Below are positions 41,600 through 54,500 of a stretch of 64,000 nucleotides of DNA, one piece after another. Source of the DNA: Phalacrocorax aristotelis (lineage: Eukaryota > Chordata > Aves > Suliformes > Phalacrocoracidae); contig NC_134281.1 in NCBI RefSeq assembly GCF_949628215.1, forward strand, positions 45,032,512 through 45,096,511. Direction: 5' to 3'. Each line of letters starts with the position of its first letter. The stretch's first letter is position 1. The translations under genes and the position numbers were made by a program. The notes below the pieces were generated by a model that saw only the letters and a program-made list of their open reading frames with translations, did no database searches and was not told the origin of the DNA.

Positions 41600-42560
41600 T
41601 TAACGATCTCCTCCTGCTCGGCCGCGGCGCGGCGAGGGTTTGATGGGAGGTGTGAGGGTGGGGTGGAGGGCAGAGCAGACGCTGTTTTGCTGGGTTACCA
41701 CTGAACCGCCTTGAGGCCGGCGTGCCGCCCGAGGGCTTTCGGTAGCGAACGCTGCCTGAGGTGGGGTCTGCGCTGCTCCCCCGTGTCCCCGCTGCGTTCC
41801 GTCCCCTCGGCCCCGGCGCTCCCTCCCCCGTACCGCGCCCAGGGTCCCCTCAGGCCGCTGGGCCCCCTTCGGGCGGCGAGGGGCACGCCGGAGCTTGTGG
41901 TCCTTCCTGCGCCCACCGGCTCGTCATTTCCCCCCGGGGGCGGGGAAAGTGGGCCCGCCGCCCTGCCATTGGCTGCTGGCCTCCCGGCGTGCGGCGGAAG
42001 TGAAGTGGCGTGCGGCCGGCGGGGGTGGCTGTTGAACGGCGGAGAGTTTGAACGGCGGTGCGGCCGGCGGCCATGGAGGCGGCGGCGGGGGCGGGCCGGC
42101 AGCGGGTGCTGCTCCGCCAGGTGAGTGCGGGGCTCTGCGGGGTTTTCCCGGTAACTGCCCGATGCGGCCCCTCACGCTCCGCTTCCCTCAGGTGCTGGGC
42201 TGGAGGGTGGCGGCCGCCGTCGCCTGGTCCGTTCTGCTGCTGCCTCTCTGCACCGCGGCCTTCGTCGTCCTCAGCGGCCTCGACCCGTTCCACCCGGTGC
42301 GCTGGATCTCGAGTAGGTGCTGCGGCCTCCCCGCGGGGGCGGCGGGGCGGGGGCGGCAGCCGCAAGGGCGGCGCGCGCCGTGCTGTGAGGTGCGGCCGCG
42401 GCCGTGGCCGTGGCCGTGGGGGGGAAGGGCCGGGGACCCGGCTGCTGAGGGGCCCCCGGGGGAGAGGAGAGCGTGTGGCCGCCTCGGCCGGGCGCCAGGA
42501 CACCCGCTGCGGGTCGCCCTCCGGATCCGCTCGTGGTCACAGCAGGGTCCGGTAAGTCCT
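41600..42560 (+). promoter_or_regulatory. NDC1: NDC1 CpG-island promoter
   Basis: A GC-rich island starts only about 30 bases after the YIPF1 poly(A) signal and runs through NDC1 exons 1 and 2. It holds an ATTGG (inverted CCAAT) box at 41968-41972 and a strong ETS/GABP-type site CGGAAGTG at 41995-42002, about 75 bases before the start codon. There is no TATA box. Transcription probably starts near 42010-42050. Confidence 0.7.
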
Positions 42561-45500
42561 CTGCTACATGAAGTCAGCCCCTGTTGGTATTTGAAATCCA
42601 TTTCCAAAATAAAACCGTTTCTGCTGCGATACTTGACAAGGTGCCCTTCGATGTTTTTGTATTTTTATAGTCACGTGTTTGTATCTGTGGGTTTCCCCCC
42701 CCCCCCATCTATTGTTTTGGGCTCAGTATCAGATAACGGGAGCTGACTATGGCATTGCGTTATACTTCTACTCTGTGTGTTTCTGAACGGCCTTCAGGCT
42801 TTGAAATGAGAGTTTCTGTGTTACTTATAGGCACAATAGCCATAAGCCTCCCTAGGTAGAAATAACTGTTGCAAGCTCATGTAAGTATATCCTTCCAAGC
42901 AAAAATCAGGTTAAGTGACTTAGACGTCTGTGCCGAGTACTTGGACGCACTTCCCCTTTCCACTCTGTGCAGCTGCTGTTTACATAAAGAGCTTGAGTTT
43001 CCTCTAACTTTGGTGCATTGAATCACAAGTGAAATTCCTGAAATAGCTGCTCTGTGTGGCACGGTGAGAATAACTTTCCCTCACATGCACACACAGAAAA
43101 GGGAGAGATGTTTAGATAGAAGCTTGATATCTATGATCATTTAGCTGCTCCAAGCAGAGAGACTTAATTTCTTTCCCCCTTTAAAAATACAAAAGCCCAA
43201 AAGAACCAATCAAAAGCCATTCTGTAAGGAATTTCTTACCTTTTAAGTGTGGATGTATGATTGCATCTTTTATTAAGTGAAGGAAAGCTGTGATAGTTGA
43301 GCCATAGTTTAATTTACTCCGACAGATTTTTATTTTTTTTAAAGCAAAACTCTGAGTGCTCACTTATGAGAAAACCAGTTATAAGGGTGTAGAGTAGTCT
43401 CTGTGAAATTTAAATATGCTTTTATGCAGAAATGTTGTGCAGCTGGGCAGATCTGGTATGAGATTATACAGTTCATTGAATGTTACTCCCCTTTATGAGT
43501 TTAGTGGATTATTGCTAACTGCTTAAGTGTTCCTTTCTGTCACTTAATGTGTCACTGTTGTGTCACTGCAATCTTCTGAGCAATATCTTTTTTTTAAATT
43601 TTAGATTCTTTCAATGATTTATATACTTCCTATGTCATCTTTTGTATCCTCCTTATGTCTGTGGTGATACTAGTAATAAGCATCTTCAACGTTGAATTTT
43701 ATGCAGGTAGGTTATGTACGTTGCTGAACTGTCTGTGAAATGCGAATTAAATAGGATGACCATTTAAAGAAATTTGTATTTACATTTGAGGTACTTAATG
43801 TTGGTAGATTTCCATTTAAATTAATATACACAATACACAAATCTTATTTTTAAGTAAATCATCCCAGATTCCTGCTTACCTCATGGATGAGACCCTCTTA
43901 GCTGATTTGCTTCATTGATTTCTTTATCATTTAGTGACTGATTCCAAATGTGAAAAGTTCTTTGGTGACAGTTGGTTGGTTGTGGGTTTTTGGGGTTTTT
44001 TTTTTTGTTTGTTTGGTTGGTTGGTTGGTATGTATTTTTTTTAATGAAGGGTTTTTTATTAGTAAGAAATGAAAATTCACTTTTGGCTTTTATTTACAGT
44101 TGTGCCATCAATACCATGTTCTCGACTAGCACTGATAGGAAAAATCATTCACCCTCAGCAAGTTATCCATTCGGTTGCCCATGCTGTAATGGGAATGTTG
44201 GTTGCTTGGTGTGCTGCAGTTATGACAAAAGGGAAGTTTCAGTTTCTTGCTGTGCCCTGCACGCCTTCAGAAAGGTAATTATTTGTGTGCTAAAGGAAAA
44301 TTATGCAAAGAACTTCTATTGTAAAATGTATTTACCGATGGCTGACGGCTTCTTTCAAACAAAAAACTAAAATTTGAGTACTATCAAAAATAAGCGATTA
44401 TATGCTGATCCCCTTTATTAAAGGATAGGAAATACCCTCCTTTGTAAATATTACAACACACAGAGAAATAACTGGGCCAGAAAAACTGAATTGCCAGGAT
44501 TCTTAATGGGAAATGGAATGATGACAAATTTGTCGTTGCTTGAACTAAGTCTTGGTCTTCTGGTTAGTGTGACATCATAAATACCAGAAGCCTCCTCATG
44601 TGTAAATTACAAAAACAGGTGGTAGGATTCCTGCTTTAGAAAAAACTTACTGAGATATCATCCTATGTAGTGATGAGGAAAGTAAAATCAGACTTCTGAT
44701 TTGAACTTCCTAAGGCTAGAATGACTTTGTTTTTTGAACTCGGAATTAATTCTAAGTTTTCTGTTTTAGCCTAGATGATGGTGTTCCTCAGATGTGCCTA
44801 AATGAGTATCACCTCTTTTTTCTACTTTCTGGAGCTTTCATGGGATACAGTTATAGTCTTTTGTATCTTATTAACAATATGAATTATTTGCCATTTCCAA
44901 TCATACAGGTAAGAGGTTTAAACACCTTTGCAGAAAGATAAGCCTAAGTAAAACAGTGATCAAAAAGCCTTGGTTGTTTGTATTTTTTAATATGGCAGTA
45001 GCAGCTGTCTGTTGACATGCTTTCACTAATAGATGAAGCATACACTCAATTACCTTTAAATGCCAGTAGTGTCCATCTTCCTCCTTTCTGCTCAACTCCT
45101 TTCAAATGAAGACAGAAATCCAGGATGCCATGACTATAAAATTTACACCCCTCTGATGCATGTTAAAAGCTGGAGGTGGACCATTGCAGAAAGTGAGCTG
45201 CAAGAAAAAGGCAGTATACGCAAACTGAATATTAACCCCTGGAACGGACAACAAGGGTCACCTAAAAGCTGAAAATGTTGAGAGTTTAAAAAAAAAAAGC
45301 ATACTATCAGTTTTAGCTGGGTACCAGCTCCCTTAAAGTCTAAATAGCACATTAAATCTTGCTTAAAGCTCAACATCTAAAGCTTGTTTGTGTGTGTAGT
45401 GCTATGGAAACCAAAATGTCTTTAATTCCTTTGGAGGGGGCTTTATCAGTTCTACGGAAATCTGTACTGATGCTAAATGATGAGGAATGGCTTGTGAAAC

Positions 45501-48500
45501 GTCATCTTAAAAATATTTCTTCTGTTGCTGTAGCCTCACAGCAGCCATTACCTTTGCATGATTCCCAGATTTACAAAGTCCAACCAATTTGTCAAAAGGT
45601 ATCTTTAAACAAGGTTGGTTGTATTAGTGGGAAACATTTAAGTCATGACCATTCAAGTTATCAGCAAGCCAAGCATCACTTTTGGCAATGCTGTGGTTAT
45701 AGTATCTTTAAGAGTTCTAGTATATGTAAAAAAAGTAAATCGGTTTGGTTTCATTTGCATATAGTGTCAGGCGGGTTGCTTTAGTCATTTGGAAAGACAT
45801 ATAATTTGCTTGTATGGAGAAAGGCATCAGTATTACACTAGTTTCGCTGCTTCGAGGATTACTGACTCTAACTCATGCTTGTCTGAATTTTCCCTATATT
45901 TGAATCTAAATGAAATCTACTAGATTAAATATGCCTTGGTTTTTTTTGTTGTTGTTTATTTTGCATTAGACAGCATTCTTCTATTTTTTTCCCTGTGTTT
46001 AGAATCAGTTTACCCATCCTCCATTTTCATACTGCTACAAGTAGGAAAAGGGATGAGAACTAGATACGATTATAAAATGGCAGAAAGAGATCAGGAGAAT
46101 GAATAGGAGGTGTCACACCTGGAATTGCCTTAAATTAATCTTTTAAATTCATCTAGACTTCAGAATTTCAAGTACCTTGAGCTCCTTTTTATTTTTTTTT
46201 CTTTTTACACCATTTCATTGATTTGTTCTGGATGTGGAATACTTAACTATTTTTTTGTTTGTTTTTAGCAATACAAGTACTTACGTTTCAGAAGATCTTT
46301 GCCTCTCCTTGTTAAACACAGCTCCGTGGAATCGCTGTATTTTGTTAGGAACTTCTGTGTCGCATATTACTTTTTTGGTAAGGGTTCCTGAAATTCTCTT
46401 TTTTTTTTTTTAATTTTTGTTTCTGTATTTTGAAAACTTTTATCTTCAATCAGTCAGGCCTGTTACACTCTTTTTTTCAGCCTTCCAGGTAACTTGCTGA
46501 AGCCATATAGGCTTGTTTAAACAGATAGAGGTCAAATGCCTGTCTAAAACAGTATGAAAAGGCACAGGGTTTGTACAGCAATATTTGTATGATGGCAATT
46601 CTTACAGCCTCACAGAAGCTTGTTTGGCATATGAGAAATGTCTCTTCTCCAAAGAGATTAACACCTTCTGTAAGAATTTATTGTCTAGCTGGTAACACTC
46701 TAAGAAGATGAGAGCATTCGGAGGAGAAGGGAGTGGGGGACATCCTCTGTGCAGGAAATCTTTTTGCAGGCAGCTGTGAAATAACTTTCATGTAAGAGGA
46801 GGTACCAAATTCTAATCAGCTGGTGGTTTACAAGTGTACATTTTAAAACCTGATGCTTCGGGCCACTGTTTACATACCAGTCCTGATTTGTGGCAACAAG
46901 GCTATAAATCTGAAAACACACTGTAGTTAAAAACAAATTCTTTTGTAATTTATCTTTCCTTTTTTCTCTAAAAATTCCCAAATATTTTTTTAACATGGAT
47001 ATACGTCTCCATGCCTTTGACTGCTCCTTCCATTGCCTGGTATTGAAAATGTTGCGTCACAGAGCTGAACCTGACTTATCAGCGGTGGGCATTACTTCAC
47101 TATATGTAATGTTGCTATATTTTCAGTAGCACTTTGGCTTTATTCTCCAGTGTCCTTTATATTTGGAGGAGGCTGGGGAGACAAAGGCAGTATGGCTCTC
47201 CCATATGAAAATGAAGTTTAGTCTTTAAAATTATGGTAAAAAAGAAAAAATCTGTGCTGCTGCTGATGATTGCACTGGACTTTGAAAATCAGGAATTTTT
47301 CAAGTTATGGTTGTAGTTATCCTTCTAAATGATGCCAAAATGTGCTAGAATTATTTCTAGTCTATTTACATTAGGGGATAAATTAGAAGTATGGTGGTTC
47401 TGTATCAGTTTCCATTAATTCTTTAAAAGCACTCTGTTCTTGCCTGAGCTGTAGTGACAATTAATGTTGAATTACTATTAACCATCTTTTGTTAGTGAGG
47501 AAACACAAATAACTCAATGCTGATGATCTAGCAATGAAAGACAAGGTCTATATTTCTCAGTGTATAGTTGCTGGCCTGAAGCCTTTTTCCATTCTCTTCT
47601 TTCTATTTCTTAAACCAAAACAAACCCAAAGGCAGATTGTTTCCCAGTGCATGCATGTTACAAGACCAGCCTCGTGTTGCTGTACACGCATTCTACTTTT
47701 GCCATCTTTTTGGCCTATTGTGTATGTGTTTTGCAGTGTCGTATTTATTTCAGTGTTTCTTTTTGATCCCCCAGGTTATATCCCAAAAGTATGGATAAGT
47801 ACCACAATGGATCTTCATATAGACAGGTAGGTAGTACATTGTGCTGAAAACTTGCAGGAGAATATTGCTGACAGCTCCCTTCGCTGAAGAAGTTCAGCTT
47901 AGCACCTGGTTCTTCGTGTGTAGTAGTAGGACTCATTCTGTGTGGGGTGGGCAAGGAACCATGGGAAGCATTTGGGTACTTCTGAAAGGGATCCAAAAGG
48001 AACCAACATCCCCTGGTAGGAACCATCTTACAGTCATTAAGAAATCCTCTCTGGTTTCCTTATCTCTGTAAGTCTCTAAAATATTAGAAAGGCAAATCTC
48101 CAAATCTCATACATGTGTTTTATCTGCTTTTTTGTGTTTTGAGGGGCCATATCTTTGTTTTTATATGGCTACCATTTGTTTTAAAATAGAGAAGCTGAAG
48201 TCTTAATGCCTTAATTGGCTAAACCGGTAATTATTTATTTCATATTACTTTCATCTTTTCCTTGATTTCATTACTTTTTCTTAACTTCATGTCATCGCAT
48301 TTACTGAAAAATTAAAGAAATGATATCTCAAACATCTTTAAGAAAAACTCTTGCAAAAAATGCAACTCTGATCTTGCAATTATTGCTACTGTAACAGCTT
48401 ACTATAGAAATCTTCAATAATAAAAATACTTATATCTTCTTGGTTGTTTTATCTGCAGTAAATTGCATCCTCTTGACACTCTGACTGGCTTATTGGATCT

Positions 48501-51500
48501 CTCCTTGTTTTACCATGCCTGGTTATGCGGCGTATTTCTTCTGATTACCTGGTACATTGCATGGTTACTCTTCAAAATCTATGCTACAGAGGTTAGTACT
48601 TAGTGACAGCGCTAAAGGTATAACATCAGTGTTTCACAGATAATACTTTCTTTTCCAAAGCTGTTTTACTAGGAAGTGACTTAAGAATTTTTGAATTTTC
48701 AAAGCATGCACTACAGGTAATAGCTGATAACTGAACAGTCAGGAGAGGCCTAGGCATGAACTGAATGTCCCTTTCTCTCTTTGTAGCAAGACAAGCCTGT
48801 GCTGCTTACAAAAATCAATGCTTTTGTTATATCCACCTCCTCTTCTTACTCCTCTACTTCTGTTTCTTTGTCCTCTTCTCCTGCTCATGTTTGGTGCTTA
48901 AATCCTTGCAGATGCTGTTGGGGCCACCCTAACACAGAACCATTTTATGCTTCATGGAGTCTGCACCATGTTCTTTGTCCTCTTTAGGTGTAAAGACAGA
49001 TGAGCCACCACTGGGCCCATATGTGTCTAGCAGAGCTTACTAGCACATGTTTCCATGCAATGATTTTGTATTTAAGTATGAGACTAGCTGAAGACTTGTG
49101 ACAAACAGCTACAGGTTACATGGAAGATAATATCCAGAAGCTATATAGTGCTCAATCCAATTTTACAATAGGAAAGAGAACAAAATGCTGTCAATTTTCT
49201 GTGAGCTAAGCTCTAGAAATCTCAAATTTGAGCAAACCATCAAAGTACACAGTTCTCCAAAGCAGAGACAAGTTAATCTAATTCAGGCTGCACTATTAAA
49301 ATAGACTTCAAGCAATCTTGGGAATTAAGACACTTGTGCTTTTTCATTCCATCATGAAGTTACAAATTAATATGGCTAAAAAAAGACTTTAAATATATAA
49401 TGAATCATATTAGAATAAATGTGAGACTGTTATTGAAGAGAGAGGGGAGAAAAAAAAAGTCTTGCCAACAAAGAACTGGAGAGGACTTGACGTTTGTTGG
49501 CAAATCCAGATATTTCTTTGTAAGAATACAGAGGAAAAAATTGGTCATTTAAATGGATTTTTTTTTTAACATTACTAGACTGCAGATTAGTATGAGGGGA
49601 AAAAAAAGCAAGGTTTAAATTCTAGCAAAACACTGTTATGGAATGAAGTGGAGTGTTAGCTTTATTTAAAAAGGTCTAGTTGTTGTGACTGCATGGAGAA
49701 AAGATTAACAATGAGTCAAGCATAACTGATGTAATGATGTGTCAGAATCTGTAGAGGGCTCCAACAACAGCTCTGAGGTGTGAACTACCTATTTTGAGGG
49801 ATAACAGTTGAAGCATCAGTGAACGCTGTGTGTCAATGTCTGTAGTATTGTATTGCTTATAAAACTGTGGAAGACAAAAGAAACATCCAGCTGTGGAGGT
49901 ATAAAACGGACCATGCCCGTTTGGCTGTTGAACAAAAGATATATCCACGATTTTTTTTTTTGAGCTAAAAAACGTCCAAAGCTGTTTGTAAATATCTGCA
50001 TAGTGTTAACTGGAAAGTTAGGAAAGAAATTGCAAACGTGGTCCACACGAAGTCACTTTCTTAACACTTTGAAAGCAGTTGCTACCTCAAATTTCAATTT
50101 TGCAGTTGGAGACAGAGGAGAATAAAGCTATGATATGTAACACAAAACTGACAGGTAATCTGTGCCCAAAGCAGTCCATGTTAAATTGAGTTAAAAAGTT
50201 ACATTTTATCAAACATTGTATATAGCAGTGCTTAAATTGTAAATGTTGTAGCCACAAGAACAGAAATTCTATTAAAACACAGAATATGGATATAACATAA
50301 TATACAATGAATATAATGATGCTAAAAATAAGAATTCATTAGTTCATCAGTGAAAGAGTGCAAAAGAAGAATGTAAAAAATCTTTTATTATTTGGTAAAA
50401 GAATCATCAGTTCTTCACCAGAGCACTTACACTGTTAAAGTGAGACATTACAGTTTAGATTTCGGTCTTGATTCTGAATATGGTGTCACTAATTTTTCCT
50501 GGGTATGTAGTTAGAGGAATTCCTTTTCATAATGATACGATGTCCCTAGCTATGAATTATATGGGTATGTGGAAGGAATTTGAAGATAAAGATATCTGGA
50601 TTTTCTAAGATTTTCCAATTGTAAACCTAAGGAGTAAAGTTTTGGTCTCTATGTTAGAAATTTCAGGCTAGTTTACAGTAAGTTGAAGCAACGGGGTATG
50701 TGCTTTTGTAGTTCATGTGGCAAGTAACAGCTTGGGTGTGGCCTTTCATAAAGTTTTCTGTGTTTTGCTGTGTATAATGCAACTTCTGATATTTATATTT
50801 AGACACATCATTTTCCGGTCCAGCCAACTTTTGCTGAGGAGACAGACCAGTGCCTGCCTAAAATCTTAAACAGCAACCCTCCCCTCATTATAAAGGTAAC
50901 TGCGTTCTCACCACCTTCCCAGCTGGGTGTGTGCTGAGAAGGTGTTTCTCAAAGCATGTAATCAGATCTTCTGGGTACCAGTTATTCTAACTGAGGTGCT
51001 AGTTCTTTAAAAAGCTGCTTCAGAACACTGAAGAAGGCAGTTACCCCTAATGGTGAAAATTTGTTTAGTAGTGACATCTGCTGGTGCTCACCGCACTGTG
51101 TTACTCTGAGCTGAAGACATTGTTAGAGGTAAGAGCTCTTTGTCTGCAGCATAAGTATCTTAGTGCGTACTGACATTAAAACAGAAGGTTAGTGACATTC
51201 AGGTTTTTTAACTCGTTCAACTTTGAGTCTTTGTCACATAAACAGGTGTTTTATCTCTTTGTGTGCCCTTAATGCTTTGTCCCTGCTACTTATATTGGAG
51301 TTCTTATGTATGTGTTCTCTCTTGAAATTACAAAATTATTTTCATATTTATTTTGGAAGTTGGATCTATTTTTTTTTTTTAAAGCTACTTAAAATCTTTG
51401 AGTAAGAGAGAGTAATTTTGGTCTATGGTAATCATTAATGGGATTTACTGATTATAATACTTAAAAATTGGAGACCTCATATAAGAAGTATTATGTAAAT

Positions 51501-54500
51501 AAAGATAAGACTATTCTCCTGCATGTGCAAAATCCACATTTACTGATTATACAGGTTTCTGATAAGACAAGATAAATGAGGCTGCGACCCATTTGAATCC
51601 TTTTTCTAAGCTTTGCTGCACTATCAAAAGATGGGTGGGTAAGAGTCAAGCACAGCACAGTTAAAGGTAGAGGAAGTCTAATTTATAATCTCAGCTGTTA
51701 CTGAAGTGTGTAATTTTTAATTTTATCTTGCACAGTGGGAAATATCTGGTTATTTTTTGTTTGCCACGTTAACTATGTAATCACATGAGAAAGCATCATT
51801 AGGTCTGGTACTGTATGTCATACACTGTAGTTGAGCTCTGGCTTGCAAAACCAGTTCTTTCCTTAGACCTTTTCCTCTCTTAGGTTCTTTCTGTCTGAGC
51901 TGTTAGCTGCTAAGTTGATAAATGGTGTTAGATATTCTTTGTTAAGGTGATAAATGGTATTAGATCATCCTTAACTCCAAAGAAATTACTTATCAGTAAA
52001 GTTCCCTGAAGCTGTTACTCAGCAGGACCATCCAGAGTGGTTCTGGGAATGTGTGCCATCCGTTGCGTTTTCCTGTCACGTGGCTGATTTTAGTCCATGC
52101 GAACTCATTCTTTGTTAGGGATTGCTTTTTTATGGATAACTACATTTTTTAAGGAAATACATTGGACTTTGCGTGCACTAAAACATTTTCCTTTCTTTGT
52201 AGTTTTTAGCCTTACAAGACTTGATGTTACTTTCCCAATATTCTCCTGTTCGACGACAGGAAGTCTTTAGCCTTAGTCAGCCAGGTAATTATAATAACTA
52301 TTCCATATTAATTCTTTTTTTTTTTTTTTTTTAAGTGTCAGTCAACTGCTTTTAGAAGTTATTTAATGCTGTGGCACATGCCACGGAAACCAGAAGGCCT
52401 CATAAGTAAAAGTATCACTATAATGCCTTTTCCAAAAGGATGCTTAATTATCTACATTGGTATTATTTAATCTACTAAACTCAACAAATTCTGGTGCCTG
52501 TTAAGTTTGATTTAAATGACAACCATGAGGAAGCACAGGACTTAGGGTATTGAAAGCAGGGTCCTCTTGACACCACCAGTCAAGTAGCCCAAACTGAGTA
52601 ACCTAGCAGGTAGGTATGAAAGCCTGATGTTGAGAATTGAGTGAGGTGAAATCAAGCGTAAATAGTGAGTCACCACTAGAGCTGTGAAAGCAAACAGTGG
52701 CTATAATTTAAGTTAGTATTCAAGCCTTTTGCTATATACAAATATATGGCAGAGAAGGTCAATTAAAACCACTTAAAAGCCTTCAGAAACTTCTTGTTTT
52801 CACGTCAGGAATTCTAGTGTTTGTATTACTTCAAAACTGTTTACCGTCACCATTGATATGACTTTATTCATTTTAGTTATTTAGTGATTTCAGGTCTGAT
52901 GGGCTGAACTGCCTGTTTTTCCCACTGGCTTAGCAGATTTCACTGAATTCTTTTTAGAATTACCTGTTGACTGTCTGTGTGTTCATCTTCCTCTCAGTAC
53001 AAATAAACTGTCACAGTGAAAATTTAGTGTGTCTTTTCAGAAATGGAGTGGTACTATAATCTTTGAAGCTTATGCTGAGTGCTCTCTCAGCATGGGCGCT
53101 GTCAGAATAGATACAAGGATGAGCATGTGGGTTAAACATACCTACTGCATTTCCTTTTTGTGTGCATGTGGCTAGGTGGGCACCCGCACAACTGGACTGC
53201 AATATCAAGGGAGTGTTTGAGTCTTCTGAGTGATCTCACCCAGAGGCTGATCACACAGCAGGAAGCTGCAGCAGCAAATGGGAGAGCAAAGCAGACAGCA
53301 GGAGAGCTAAAAGTATCTCCACAGACTCCAGGTATGTGAGGAAACACTCATAACAGTTTGTAAAGCATGAAAGTACCAACAGATTACATAGGTATGTTAA
53401 TCTCAATTAAGTTGTATGGGGAAAATGAGTCACAGGGCTTTCTGCAAACAAATGCAAACAAAAAAAGTATCTCCCCCAATTTCATTTTAGGTATTCTTGT
53501 TGAAATAATCCAAAAATAACTAGAAAAACTTGGAAAGATCATGTTTACTCAGCTTGTTTACTTCGCATGATGTTATGTTCGATACGGTATTTTTTCCATG
53601 CTTGCATGAATTAAAGTCTAATTATTACGGTTTTAGTAAGTGGTTGAACCTAGTACAGGGAGAATGAAAGTCTTGCCTGGAGATGCTTTGTAGTTTGCAT
53701 AGCTGCTCTTGTGATTGGTTTAAGATGGTAAAATTAGTTTTTGTTTTGCTGTTGTGAGGACTTTGAATATGTTTGTGGGATTGACTAATACCACAGTAGA
53801 ATAAGAAAGGTGGTCTGACTCTTGAGCTGTGTGCAGCCTGCAAGCGTTTCAGGTGTTTTACATGCCAGGCTTAGGCGTCATTCCGGGCAGCAGAGCTGTG
53901 TTAGCATGAGGGGTGCCAGGTAATTGAATCTTTTAGCAGTTATTGCCCAGGATACAAGTCCCCTGGGAACAGCAGGGGACTGTTGGTATGTCAGAGGTGA
54001 ATTTCTTCTACTGCTGCTGTTCCCTGGATTTTGTGACTAAGATGTCTTTTCTTACATACCAAGCAGAATCAGAAAGAATTGGCATTCTTCTGTAGGTAGG
54101 CTTTTTTTCTAGTACTAAATCCTAAAAAGCACACTTTATGTAGATATATACCAGGGTGTAGTAATGCTAGCTAGCAGAAGGAGAAAAATAAATAAATCCA
54201 CAGGGATCCTTCTTACCACTTGCTGTTTTTAAACTGATGAACTTTTAAAACACTTCATGCTCCTGTGAATGTGTACTTCTTTGCAAAAGCACAGTGGAAA
54301 CAATGTCCTTTAATAAACATTTTAATGATAGAGAGGTTGTTGAAATAGCAATCAAATAAGAAACCTGTCTTTTATTTCATATGTGCTAGCCTGTTTGTCT
54401 TCATGCAGTGTGTCCTTTGTCATTAGGAGCCGTTGTGACAGAAGACATGTCTTTCCAGTCACAGAGGTCTAACATCGTTCCCAGACCCTCCATGTGTTCG

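Noticed and set aside
45359-45784. 141-codon plus-strand frame in an NDC1 intron
   Set aside because: No splice phase compatible with NDC1 neighbours is needed (the flanking exons join perfectly) and no recognisable domain is present.
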